In this document: one piece after another, positions 1 to 8,385 of the stretch
Layout of the letters: each line of letters begins with the position of its first letter
Numbering within the stretch: position 1 is the first letter of the stretch
DNA from: an uncultured Fidelibacterota bacterium
Lineage (GTDB): Bacteria > Fidelibacterota > Marinisomatia > Marinisomatales > UBA1611
Length of the DNA stretch: 46,051 nt
Reading direction: 5' to 3'
Assembly (NCBI GenBank): GCA_902559415.1
Contig: CACEHW010000005.1
Coordinates: 1 to 46,051 of the forward strand
Position numbers and translations under genes: made by a program
The notes under the pieces: model-generated
Database searches by the model: none
The model's input: only the letters and a program-made list of their open reading frames with translations
Told to the model about the DNA's origin: nothing

Positions 1-2293
1 GAACCTCATCTCCATAAAATGCCTGCCTAACTTGCCTAGCTAATGAAGCCATTGTAATTCCATAGTTTTGAGCCTCCGGGCGCAAATTAAGTTTGATTTC
101 ATCCTTACCCGCGCTAAATGAATCTTTTATATCAAATACCCCAGCGTATGTTTGCAATTTATCCTTCAAGATAGTAGTTACGTCCTTCAAATCGTCTCTA
201 TTGACACTAGATAATTGAATCTCAATCGGGGCACCAGTGGTAAATAAATCAGAATCAAATGTTATTTGTTTAACCCCAGGAATTGGACCAGTTAACTCTC
301 TCCATATTCTTGATATATCCACAGTACTTATTGACCTTTCCTCTCCAGGTGCAAGTTCTATAACACACTCAGCAAGATGAGATCCAAAAAAAGAAGCATC
401 TAAGTTGCCCGGCCCTCTGGCAGACTGAGTTTTTATCGGTTGATCGCCAGCTGTGGAAACCATATTTATGAATACTTTATTATCTGGATATAATACCTCT
501 AATGAATCTTTAAGTCTATATGCAGATTTTTCAACTTGCTCTAAACCAGATTTTGTTAAGGATACCGGAGTCCCTTCAGGATATTCTACGCCCGCTATAA
601 CTATATCAGCTTCAAGAGGTGGGAAGAAATTAAATCGTATAAATCCACTTGCCACAAGACCAACAGTTAAAACAAAAATTGATATTGATATTGCAACTGT
701 ATTCCCTCTATTTCTTAAAGCTAATTCTAAAAAAGGGATATAACGATTTTTTATAAAGCTTTGTAACCGATTATGTATACTTAATTGTATTTTAGACCAC
801 CAAGCTAAAAATTTATTTTCTTTTTTCTTTTCATCTAACTTCATATGAGCTAAATGAGCAGGCAAAATTGTTAAAGATTCGATTAATGAAAACATCAATA
901 CAACAATGGTCACTACAGGTATGATTTTCCATATTTTCCCTGTGGCACCTTCAACAAGTATCATTGGTGAGAATGTAACCATCGTGGTAAGTACAGCAAA
1001 TATCACAGGCTTTGCAACTTGATATGCTCCCTCTAAAGCAGCATCCACACCACTAAGGCCTCTTTTCAAGTGAATATGAATATTTTCTCCAACAACAATA
1101 GCGTCATCCACAACAATCCCAAGAACAAGAATAAATGTGAATAGAGATATCATGTTTATAGATACATCAAATAATGGAAGCAACCAAAATCCTCCCATAA
1201 ATGATATTGGAATCCCAAGAGAAACCCACGCCGCTAACTTTGGCTTTAAAAATAAAGCAAGGACTATTAATACAAGAGTTAAACCCAAATATGCATTTTC
1301 TGTAAGTAGTTCAATTCTTCCTTTTAATATTACTGACTCATCTTTCATGGTAGTTAAAGAAATCCCTGGAGGCATTAAAGGATTTTTTTTCTTAATATAT
1401 TTGTGAACCTCTTCAGCAATATCAAGAGCATTCTGCTCTCCTGTCCTATAAACTCTAATTAATAATGCAGGCTCTCTATTAAATTTTATATCATATTCTA
1501 CATCTTGAAACCCATCATCGATTTCAGCAATATCTCTAAGCAAAACAGTGGAACCATCAGATAAAGATAAAACCGGAATAATACCAAATTCATCGCCAGT
1601 ATAAGCTTGGCCCTTTGAGCGTATTAAAATTTCACCATCATAAGTTTCAATTGCACCACCTGGTACATCCATAGATGATGTTCGAATTTTATTAGCTATA
1701 TAATCAAATGATATTCCATATTTTTGAAGAGTTTTTTCAGATACTTCAATTGATATTTCTCTAGGCTTTTTCCCTAACCTAGTTTGGGTGATATTTGGTA
1801 ATTCACTGACTTCATCTCGAACTTTTTCTGCAATATTAAGCAGGCTTACCTCATCAACATAACCGTGCACTGCAATTGTTATAACTTCAGGCTGACCATC
1901 AAAACTTTTAATAGTCGCTTTCTCTGCATCATCGGGGAAAGAAGTAATTGCATCTACTTGAGCTTTAACTTCGTCCTTAACTTCATCTATATCGTAACCA
2001 TTTTCTACTTCTATATTAATTGAGCCGTAACCTTCATTTGAAGAACTAGTAATTCTTTTTAATCCGTTTATTCCTTGGACTTGCTCTTCAACTTTAACGC
2101 ATATTGATTCTTCAATATCCTCAGGAGACGCTCCCGGATATACTACGGAGACATTTATAATAGGAATCGTTATGTCTGGAAAAACTTCCATCCTTAATCT
2201 AGAGAGAGTAAAAATCCCAGCAATAATTATAAAGACCATCAACAAGTTTGCTGCAACGGTATTTAAAATGAACCATCGAATAATATTTTTCAT
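1..2293 (-). CDS. RND efflux transporter permease, AcrB/HAE1 type; partial, C-terminus beyond left edge
   Basis: Open frame read by hand on the minus strand from ATG at 2293 (MKNIIRWFILNTVAANLLMVFIIIAGIFTLSRLRMEVFPDITIPIINVSVVYPGASPEDIEESI...) to position 1. Absent from the ORF track because it runs off the window. Adjacent MFP and OMF genes. Confidence 0.93.
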   Translation of the reverse strand, partial: MKNIIRWFILNTVAANLLMVFIIIAGIFTLSRLRMEVFPDITIPIINVSVVYPGASPEDIEESICVKVEEQVQGINGLKRITSSSNEGYGSINIEVENGYDIDEVKDEVKAQVDAITSFPDDAEKATIKSFDGQPEVITIAVHGYVDEVSLLNIAEKVRDEVSELPNITQTRLGKKPREISIEVSEKTLQKYGISFDYIANKIRTSSMDVPGGAIETYDGEILIRSKGQAYTGDEFGIIPVLSLSDGSTVLLRDIAEIDDGFQDVEYDIKFNREPALLIRVYRTGEQNALDIAEEVHKYIKKKNPLMPPGISLTTMKDESVILKGRIELLTENAYLGLTLVLIVLALFLKPKLAAWVSLGIPISFMGGFWLLPLFDVSINMISLFTFILVLGIVVDDAIVVGENIHIHLKRGLSGVDAALEGAYQVAKPVIFAVLTTMVTFSPMILVEGATGKIWKIIPVVTIVVLMFSLIESLTILPAHLAHMKLDEKKKENKFLAWWSKIQLSIHNRLQSFIKNRYIPFLELALRNRGNTVAISISIFVLTVGLVASGFIRFNFFPPLEADIVIAGVEYPEGTPVSLTKSGLEQVEKSAYRLKDSLEVLYPDNKVFINMVSTAGDQPIKTQSARGPGNLDASFFGSHLAECVIELAPGEERSISTVDISRIWRELTGPIPGVKQITFDSDLFTTGAPIEIQLSSVNRDDLKDVTTILKDKLQTYAGVFDIKDSFSAGKDEIKLNLRPEAQNYGITMASLARQVRQAFYGDEV

Positions 2294-2297
2294 AAAA

Positions 2298-3428
2298 CTA
2301 ATTCTCTCTTACAGGCATACCATCAACATATGAATCTAACCTAGTAACTAAAACGCGATCATTCTTGTTTAAACCATCTGCTATGAAAGCAAGATCATCT
2401 TCATACCTTATCACTTCTACTGATTTTTTTCGAAGATAATTCTTTTCTACTACCCAAATCATATCATTTTTCACTGCGCTTCTAGGAACGACAGTGATAT
2501 TTTTAAATGATAGTCCATCAATTTCAGCATTTACAAACATACCTACTTTTAATTTTTTATTCATCTTATTCATAGGTATAGTAGCAATCACAGAAATCAT
2601 TCTGGTTTTAGGATCAATCTGGGATTCTGAACGAACAATATATCCATTTGCTTGAAAAGTATCACCCCCGTAACTAGTTGTTAACAATACACTAGGTCGA
2701 TTACTTTCTGAAAGAGTTGTCCCATCTAGGGGAATACCTAAAAAGGGAATATCCTTGTCAGCCACAGGCAATCTCACTTCATAATTTAAAGTATTGTAGA
2801 TGTCTGCAATCCTTGAGCCGGGGACTAAGTTAGCACCTATATCAACCATTTTTTTTCTTACTCGCCCATCAAATGGTGCAATAACTTCAGTTCTTTTTAA
2901 ATTCCTTTTAGATTGTTCGTAAGCCGCTTCTGCTGCAGCTAGCACTGCTCTGGCTTGAGCTAGTTGAGGCTCTCTTAATGTCAAACTTGAAGCATCACCT
3001 TTCCCAACTCTTTTCCACTCAATATTCGCTAGATTGGCTTCAGCCTCTTCTCTTTCAAGAGCAAGCCTAGCTTGAAACAAGCTAGACTCTCTTGATATTA
3101 AAGCGAGTTCATAGTCCCTCTTTTCAATCTTCATTAGTGTATCACCAATGCTAAATCCTGCACCATCTAAAAACTTTGTAGATATCCACTCAACCTTTCC
3201 ACTTACTTCAGAGGTTATAATAATTTCATGTTCAGGCCTTATTGTACCTTGAGAATTTATTTTTGCTTTAACTTCTGAAGGATAAGCTGCCATAGTTTCT
3301 ACAACCTGTGGTATAACATTAGGCTTTTGGAATTCTGCTTCAGGTTTCAACTTGATCATTAAAGTAAAAACTACTATGCTAGAAAACACAATAAGGAAAG
3401 GAGTGAGTTTTTTAAAATTTATATTCAT
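2298..3428 (-). CDS. RND efflux periplasmic adaptor (membrane fusion protein)
   Basis: N-terminal TM, biotinyl-lipoyl-like and hairpin regions (GRVRKKMVDIGANLVPGSRIADI); between RND and OMF genes. Confidence 0.92.
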   Translation of the reverse strand: MNINFKKLTPFLIVFSSIVVFTLMIKLKPEAEFQKPNVIPQVVETMAAYPSEVKAKINSQGTIRPEHEIIITSEVSGKVEWISTKFLDGAGFSIGDTLMKIEKRDYELALISRESSLFQARLALEREEAEANLANIEWKRVGKGDASSLTLREPQLAQARAVLAAAEAAYEQSKRNLKRTEVIAPFDGRVRKKMVDIGANLVPGSRIADIYNTLNYEVRLPVADKDIPFLGIPLDGTTLSESNRPSVLLTTSYGGDTFQANGYIVRSESQIDPKTRMISVIATIPMNKMNKKLKVGMFVNAEIDGLSFKNITVVPRSAVKNDMIWVVEKNYLRKKSVEVIRYEDDLAFIADGLNKNDRVLVTRLDSYVDGMPVREN

Positions 3429-3445
3429 TTTTATCTCATTTTATT

Positions 3446-4876
3446 TTAAAAGTTTCCGCCAAATGCCAATAATAGATTAAGGCGTGTATCTATTTTGTTT
3501 TTCTTGGCAGTCAAAACTTGCGATCTTGCTAAAAACCACCTTTGCTGACTATCCATGACCGCAATTAAATCAACTAAGCCAGAATCATATCTTTCTCTAG
3601 AAAGTTTGTAGGCTGCTTCTGCTTGTTCAGCAGCATCAGTATACGCATTAAGAAGAATATCATTAGAGGTTTCTGCAAATAAAGTTTGTTCTACTTCTGA
3701 GTAGGCATTAATAATAACTTTTACTAAGTCCTGTTTGGCAATTTCCAATGTCTCATCTGCGATAATTTTATTTGCTCTAATACTCCCTCCCTGAAATAAT
3801 GGAAGACCTATTGATAAACCTTGAGACCATACCTGGTAATCATCATTCAATATATCACTTAACTCATTGGAGGAAGTTCCTGCAGAACTAGTGAGTATGA
3901 AGCTTGGCAAAAGAGAAGTAATTGACTCAGTTTTTCTATGAGAGGCAGCTTGTAGCTTAAGCAATGAAGACTTTATATCAGGCCTTCTATTTAAAATTTG
4001 AGATGGCACGCCAGTGCTAATACTAGGTAAGTTAGATGCTAGTGTACTACTTACTTTGTATGTGCCACTTGGATACTTACCCAGCAATGACTCTAATCTC
4101 CTATTAAATCTGAGATACGTTTGTTTTCTCATTTCCATCTGAGCTTTTGAGGACGCAACAGAAGATTTGGTTAATCTTAGATCTAACGAGGATCGTAAAC
4201 CTTTATCATACCTAGCAGATACCATATCTGCAAGTTCACTAACGCTACTGTAAGTCTCTTTTGATAACTCATATTGCTCTAAAGATTCAACAGTGGAAAA
4301 ATATATTTTTGCTAACTGGACTTTCATTGAAAAACTTAGAAATGAAAGGTCAGAAGAAATTGCTTCAAAATCTTTAATAGCGGCATTGGTACGATTAAAT
4401 ATTTTGCCCCATACATCAAGTTCCCACTGCATAGTTAGACTTAATCCAAAATTACTGGAACTAAAACTGGTAACTCCACCACCAGAGCCATTCGACTGGC
4501 TACTATCAGGTCCGCCTCCAAAAAAATCATCGGATAGACCAAATGCAGTCAAGTTTTGCTGTCTTGATGAACCACTCAAACCAAAATTAGCCGAAGGCAA
4601 TCGAATTGCTTTATTTATCTTCAGAACTTGCTTAGCAACATTTAATCTAGATACTAGCGTTTTTAGATCAGGATTATTTTCATTGAATTCAGCTAATACT
4701 TCAATAAAAGATGAATCATCAAAAGCATCCCACCATCCTCCTATAACTTCATAAGAATCAACCAATGAAATATCCCATGAAGTAGGTATAGAATCTGCTA
4801 TTGAGAAATCATTGGTAGTAAATTTTTCTGCACATGAGGAGAGCAGAATAGAAAGAATTATAGCGTAAATTTTCAT
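3446..4876 (-). CDS. TolC/NodT-type outer membrane efflux lipoprotein
   Basis: Lipobox-like LLSSCAEK; OMF repeats (RYDSGLVDLIAVMDSQQRWFLARSQVLTAK). Confidence 0.92.
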   Translation of the reverse strand: MKIYAIILSILLSSCAEKFTTNDFSIADSIPTSWDISLVDSYEVIGGWWDAFDDSSFIEVLAEFNENNPDLKTLVSRLNVAKQVLKINKAIRLPSANFGLSGSSRQQNLTAFGLSDDFFGGGPDSSQSNGSGGGVTSFSSSNFGLSLTMQWELDVWGKIFNRTNAAIKDFEAISSDLSFLSFSMKVQLAKIYFSTVESLEQYELSKETYSSVSELADMVSARYDKGLRSSLDLRLTKSSVASSKAQMEMRKQTYLRFNRRLESLLGKYPSGTYKVSSTLASNLPSISTGVPSQILNRRPDIKSSLLKLQAASHRKTESITSLLPSFILTSSAGTSSNELSDILNDDYQVWSQGLSIGLPLFQGGSIRANKIIADETLEIAKQDLVKVIINAYSEVEQTLFAETSNDILLNAYTDAAEQAEAAYKLSRERYDSGLVDLIAVMDSQQRWFLARSQVLTAKKNKIDTRLNLLLAFGGNF

Positions 4877-4910
4877 TAATTATTGGTTGCTGATTCAACT
4901 AGTTAAAAAA

Positions 4911-5360
4911 TTAATCAGCAGTTATATTTTTATATATTTTATTTAATACTGTTTTAAATAAATTAATTTCTTGGTCAGTGATACCTTTGCGTACTTCATT
5001 TGAGGTTTGTTCCATTATGGGCAACGAACTTTTCATCATCTCTTTACCTTTATTACTTAGGAACACTCTTTTTATCCTTTGATCTAATTGATCAGGAACT
5101 CGAACCATTAGGTTCCTTTTTTCAAGAGTATCAATTATCTTCGTTACACTAGTTTTATCTTTACCACAGTACTCAGCTATATCTTTTTGAGATATACCTT
5201 CAGTTTTCCAAACTGGCCCTAAAACCAACCACTGGTCTTGAGAAATATTTATCCCAGCACTTTGAGCATTTTGACCAAATTTTTTAGTGCACAACCTATC
5301 GACCTGTGATAATAACATTCCAATATCAATATCACTTTTTAGTTTTTTATTATTTGGCAT
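4911..5360 (-). CDS. MarR family transcriptional regulator
   Basis: MarR winged-helix signature (GISQKDIAEYCGKDKTSVTKIIDTLEKRNLMVRVPDQLDQRIKRVFLSNKGKEMM). Confidence 0.92.
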   Translation of the reverse strand: MPNNKKLKSDIDIGMLLSQVDRLCTKKFGQNAQSAGINISQDQWLVLGPVWKTEGISQKDIAEYCGKDKTSVTKIIDTLEKRNLMVRVPDQLDQRIKRVFLSNKGKEMMKSSLPIMEQTSNEVRKGITDQEINLFKTVLNKIYKNITAD

Positions 5361-5392
5361 AATATAAAATTAAAAATAAAATTGTTGCACAT

Positions 5393-6745
5393 TCAACTTT
5401 TATTCTGATTCTTTTCGATATAGCTTTTAACATTAAATTTTCTTTTACAACCATTAAAATTCATATAACGAACCTTTCCATATACCGGTCTTTCAAACCA
5501 AGCTCTATCATGAACGCCACCAATACTCCATGCTATCCCGGTATAGCCATTTGGATCTCTACCATCAATTTGATATTTATCATTTAATTCTATCGCTGTT
5601 TGCTGAGCTATTTCTGGGCTAGGACTCCATTCTAAAATTTTTTTTGCCCAGTACATCCTCATAAAACCATGCATCTTCCCTCTAATTATCATTTCATTTT
5701 GAGCTGCATTCCATAATTCGTCATGCGTTTCAGCAGATTCAAATTTTCCAGGAGAATATATAAAATCCCTCTCATCATTCCTGTGTTCATTTAATGTTTT
5801 CTGAGCCCAGAAATGAAATCCATCAAAAAAATCATAGTTTTTTTCATATAAACAAAAATTATCTGCTAACTCTCTCCTTACTATCATTTCTTCTAAAAAA
5901 GCCTCTTTGTCTTCAAATGGGAGTGTTGAATTTTTTATTTCAAAGGCAACTCTCTGTGGGGCAATTTGACCAAAATGAAAATACGGACTCATATTTGATA
6001 ATTTTTTAAGATTAGGATCATTTCTTTGCAAGTTATAATCAATTAAATGTGATTTTAATTTACTAAGATGAGTTTTTGCATTTATTTCACCTGGTTTAAT
6101 CCAATCAATTGGCTTTACGCTTTCATCTAGGTCTAACGATTTCAAAATTTTTCCCCAGAGAATATCCTTAGAACTATTCTTATTTTTAATTGGGTGCTTT
6201 TTTATTTTAGGGATTTCAGTTAAATATTCTGGGAGCAGCTTTTTTATTTTTGGTCTAATTGTATAGGCAGCAAACTCCTTTTTGTCTGATGTGATCCATG
6301 CTGGGATAATATTATGAGCGTCAACCTGGGAAATAGGAATCTGTGTATTTTCAAAAACTTTTTTTAAACGATTTTTATAAACTTTTAGCGGGCTAAAATC
6401 TGTAATTAAATGCCCAACTTTATTTTTTTCTATAAATTCAGGTAGTTTTATATATGTTGGCCCGAGTAATAAATGAAAATTTATATCTAAATCATCTAAT
6501 GTTTTTTCAACTTCTTGAAGACCTTTAAATAGAAAATCATACTGTCTTAAATTTGATTCTGAGTAATTATTATTAATGTTGAAACAAACTTCTAATGGAA
6601 CATTATTATCTATCGCTATTTTTTGAGCTTCAATCAATGCCCAGTTATCATTAGCTCTTTTATCTCTTACCATCCAATATAGGACAGACTTACCATTAAA
6701 AGACCCCTCTCTTAAATGGCGCATTCTTCCTAATGTACTGGTCAT
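5393..6745 (-). CDS. Class II CPD photolyase (deoxyribodipyrimidine photolyase)
   Basis: Class II motifs: SVLYWMVRDKRANDNWAL, RGKMHGFMRMYWAKKILEWSPSPEIAQQTAIELNDKYQIDGRDPNGYTGIAWSIGGVHDRAW. Confidence 0.95.
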   Translation of the reverse strand: MTSTLGRMRHLREGSFNGKSVLYWMVRDKRANDNWALIEAQKIAIDNNVPLEVCFNINNNYSESNLRQYDFLFKGLQEVEKTLDDLDINFHLLLGPTYIKLPEFIEKNKVGHLITDFSPLKVYKNRLKKVFENTQIPISQVDAHNIIPAWITSDKKEFAAYTIRPKIKKLLPEYLTEIPKIKKHPIKNKNSSKDILWGKILKSLDLDESVKPIDWIKPGEINAKTHLSKLKSHLIDYNLQRNDPNLKKLSNMSPYFHFGQIAPQRVAFEIKNSTLPFEDKEAFLEEMIVRRELADNFCLYEKNYDFFDGFHFWAQKTLNEHRNDERDFIYSPGKFESAETHDELWNAAQNEMIIRGKMHGFMRMYWAKKILEWSPSPEIAQQTAIELNDKYQIDGRDPNGYTGIAWSIGGVHDRAWFERPVYGKVRYMNFNGCKRKFNVKSYIEKNQNKS

Positions 6746-6762
6746 GGGGGAGGGTTACTTTA

Positions 6763-7644
6763 CTAAACGAGCTGTTTAAGCTCTTTGAAAGTGATGAAAG
6801 TTTTCTTTATTGTATTAGAAATATCTGGAAGCAACTCTATACCAAGTCCTCCAAAAATAACATCTACATCTAGCTTCTTTGCAGTTTTGTAAATGGATGT
6901 TACCATATCTGCTGTTTTCATAATATTATCGCCAACAACTGACATACAACATTGCATATTACATAAATAAAAAACGATTAAATCGATATTTTTGTTTTTT
7001 ATTACTTTATTTAAATCTCCTAACTCAGCATGAGAACCAGTGTTATAAACATTATATCCTCTGTGTCTAAGAATAACTTCAGACATAACAACTCCTAGAT
7101 CAGGAAGGTTATCTTCAAAATTTACACAAAGAGCTGATTTGCCATTAAAAGAACCATTTGGCTTATTATCATTTAATGATTCTGTAGCACGGGTGATAAT
7201 TTTTCTACTGATGAAAGCTTCTGCATGAGACAAATAATTTTCATGAAGAGCCTTCTCAACTATCATACTACCAGGATCTACAACCTCATCAAATAGAGTC
7301 TCAACATCTACGTTATTCATGTAAGAACCAGATATAATTGTCTTAACAGTAGATTCATCAGACTCGATACTGGAATTAGCTAGCTTATGACTTAATTCAG
7401 AGAAACTTTTTCTCTTGATTAATTCATATATTTTTTTATGTTCAAAGTTTTCTAAAGCAACATCGTCATTTTTTGAAGCTTTTTTATTTTCTTTATAGTA
7501 ATCACGAACATTCTGCATTGTGAATTTTCTATGCCCACCTGCAGTTTTATGACAGTTTATAGTGCCGTTGTCAGTCCATCTCTTAAGTGTTGAAATATTT
7601 ACACCTAAAATGTCTGATACTTCTTTTGAATTAAGATACTTCAT
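6763..7644 (-). CDS. MerR-family regulator with CarH/LitR-like C-terminal (B12-binding-like) domain
   Basis: MerR HTH (YLNSKEVSDILGVNISTLKRWTDNGTINCHKTAGGHRKF) followed by a helical-bundle-like and Rossmann-like domain (ALCVNFEDNLPDLGVVMSEVILRHRGYNVYNTGSHAELGDL...VDVIFGGLG). Confidence 0.88.
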   Translation of the reverse strand: MKYLNSKEVSDILGVNISTLKRWTDNGTINCHKTAGGHRKFTMQNVRDYYKENKKASKNDDVALENFEHKKIYELIKRKSFSELSHKLANSSIESDESTVKTIISGSYMNNVDVETLFDEVVDPGSMIVEKALHENYLSHAEAFISRKIITRATESLNDNKPNGSFNGKSALCVNFEDNLPDLGVVMSEVILRHRGYNVYNTGSHAELGDLNKVIKNKNIDLIVFYLCNMQCCMSVVGDNIMKTADMVTSIYKTAKKLDVDVIFGGLGIELLPDISNTIKKTFITFKELKQLV

Positions 7645-7683
7645 GATAGAGTGTAATAATAAAACGTATAAAAAATAAAGTTT

Positions 7684-7697
7684 TTTTTGAGCGTTTT
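7684..7697. promoter_or_regulatory. Shared 14-bp box TTTTTGAGCGTTTT (copy 1), divergent promoter region of the MerR regulator
   Basis: Identical 14-mer recurs at 11990-12003 in the other intergenic control region of the same locus. Confidence 0.5.
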
Positions 7698-7714
7698 GAA
7701 CTTTTTTTTATAAT
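7687..7714 (+). promoter_or_regulatory. Putative sigma70 promoter for 7757..8254: TTGAGC-N16-TATAAT
   Basis: -35 TTGAGC 7687-7692, -10 TATAAT 7709-7714; overlaps the shared box TTTTTGAGCGTTTT. Confidence 0.5.
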
Positions 7715-7756
7715 AAAGTATTTGAAAAATTATATAATGATTTTGTATAATCTAAA

Positions 7757-8254
7757 ATGAAATTAATTAATCAATTACTTTTACTTATTTTCTTCTCTAA
7801 TCAAGTTTTTGCTGAAAACGATTATGGCATTGAGAAAATGCCCCATTATGTATGGGACTCAGACTCCTCCAATGTTGGAAAAACAGAAATCTGGTTTCAA
7901 GATTGGACTGACTACACCAGATTATTTATTAAATCCATTAAAGACTCTAGCTCTATTGATAAACATCCTTATGCGAAAACTGATTATGATAAAGAATATT
8001 TAAATGCTAAAGAATATCAAAAGCCTAATTACATTCAACTTTTAGGAAATATTAAATGGACCAGTAATCAAAATTGGTCCGAGAATTATTCAAACAGCTT
8101 TGAATGGTATGTCGACAGAGATCAAAATTGGTACTACAACAACAAAAAACTTAGTGGCAGTGCAAAGATCTTGAAAGGCAAGTTATATCTTCAAATTAAA
8201 GATTATGACGATATAATTATAGATACCGTTTCTAGATACCGAAAATATAAATGA
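7757..8254 (+). CDS. Hypothetical secreted/periplasmic protein with signal peptide
   Basis: MKLINQLLLLIFFSNQVFA signal peptide; Trp/Tyr-rich mature region; no family recognised. Confidence 0.7.
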   Translation: MKLINQLLLLIFFSNQVFAENDYGIEKMPHYVWDSDSSNVGKTEIWFQDWTDYTRLFIKSIKDSSSIDKHPYAKTDYDKEYLNAKEYQKPNYIQLLGNIKWTSNQNWSENYSNSFEWYVDRDQNWYYNNKKLSGSAKILKGKLYLQIKDYDDIIIDTVSRYRKYK

Positions 8255-8385
8255 AAAAAACTAAGAAAGTTTCTTTTGTAGCTAAATATTTTTTTTCAGT
8301 CTTTATAAAATGGTCTATTATTGCAATTGTTATGATGGCAATAATCATTATACCTGTTTTATTGATTACTGCCTTTTCAAAATAA
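8251..8385 (+). CDS. 44-aa single-TM basic microprotein
   Basis: ATGA overlap with the upstream stop; translation MKKTKKVSFVAKYFFSVFIKWSIIAIVMMAIIIIPVLLITAFSK. Below the ORF-track length cutoff. Confidence 0.55.
   Translation: MKKTKKVSFVAKYFFSVFIKWSIIAIVMMAIIIIPVLLITAFSK

Noticed and set aside
453-1406. Plus-strand ORFs 453..743 and 1137..1406
   Set aside because: Antisense to the clear RND transporter frame; low-complexity translations without family features.
4293-4754. 153-aa plus-strand ORF
   Set aside because: Antisense to the TolC-like OMF gene; shadow ORF.
5794-6009. 71-aa plus-strand ORF
   Set aside because: Antisense to the class II photolyase; no independent support.
7809-8003. 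64-aa plus-strand ORF
   Set aside because: Out-of-frame within the 7757-8254 secreted-protein gene.
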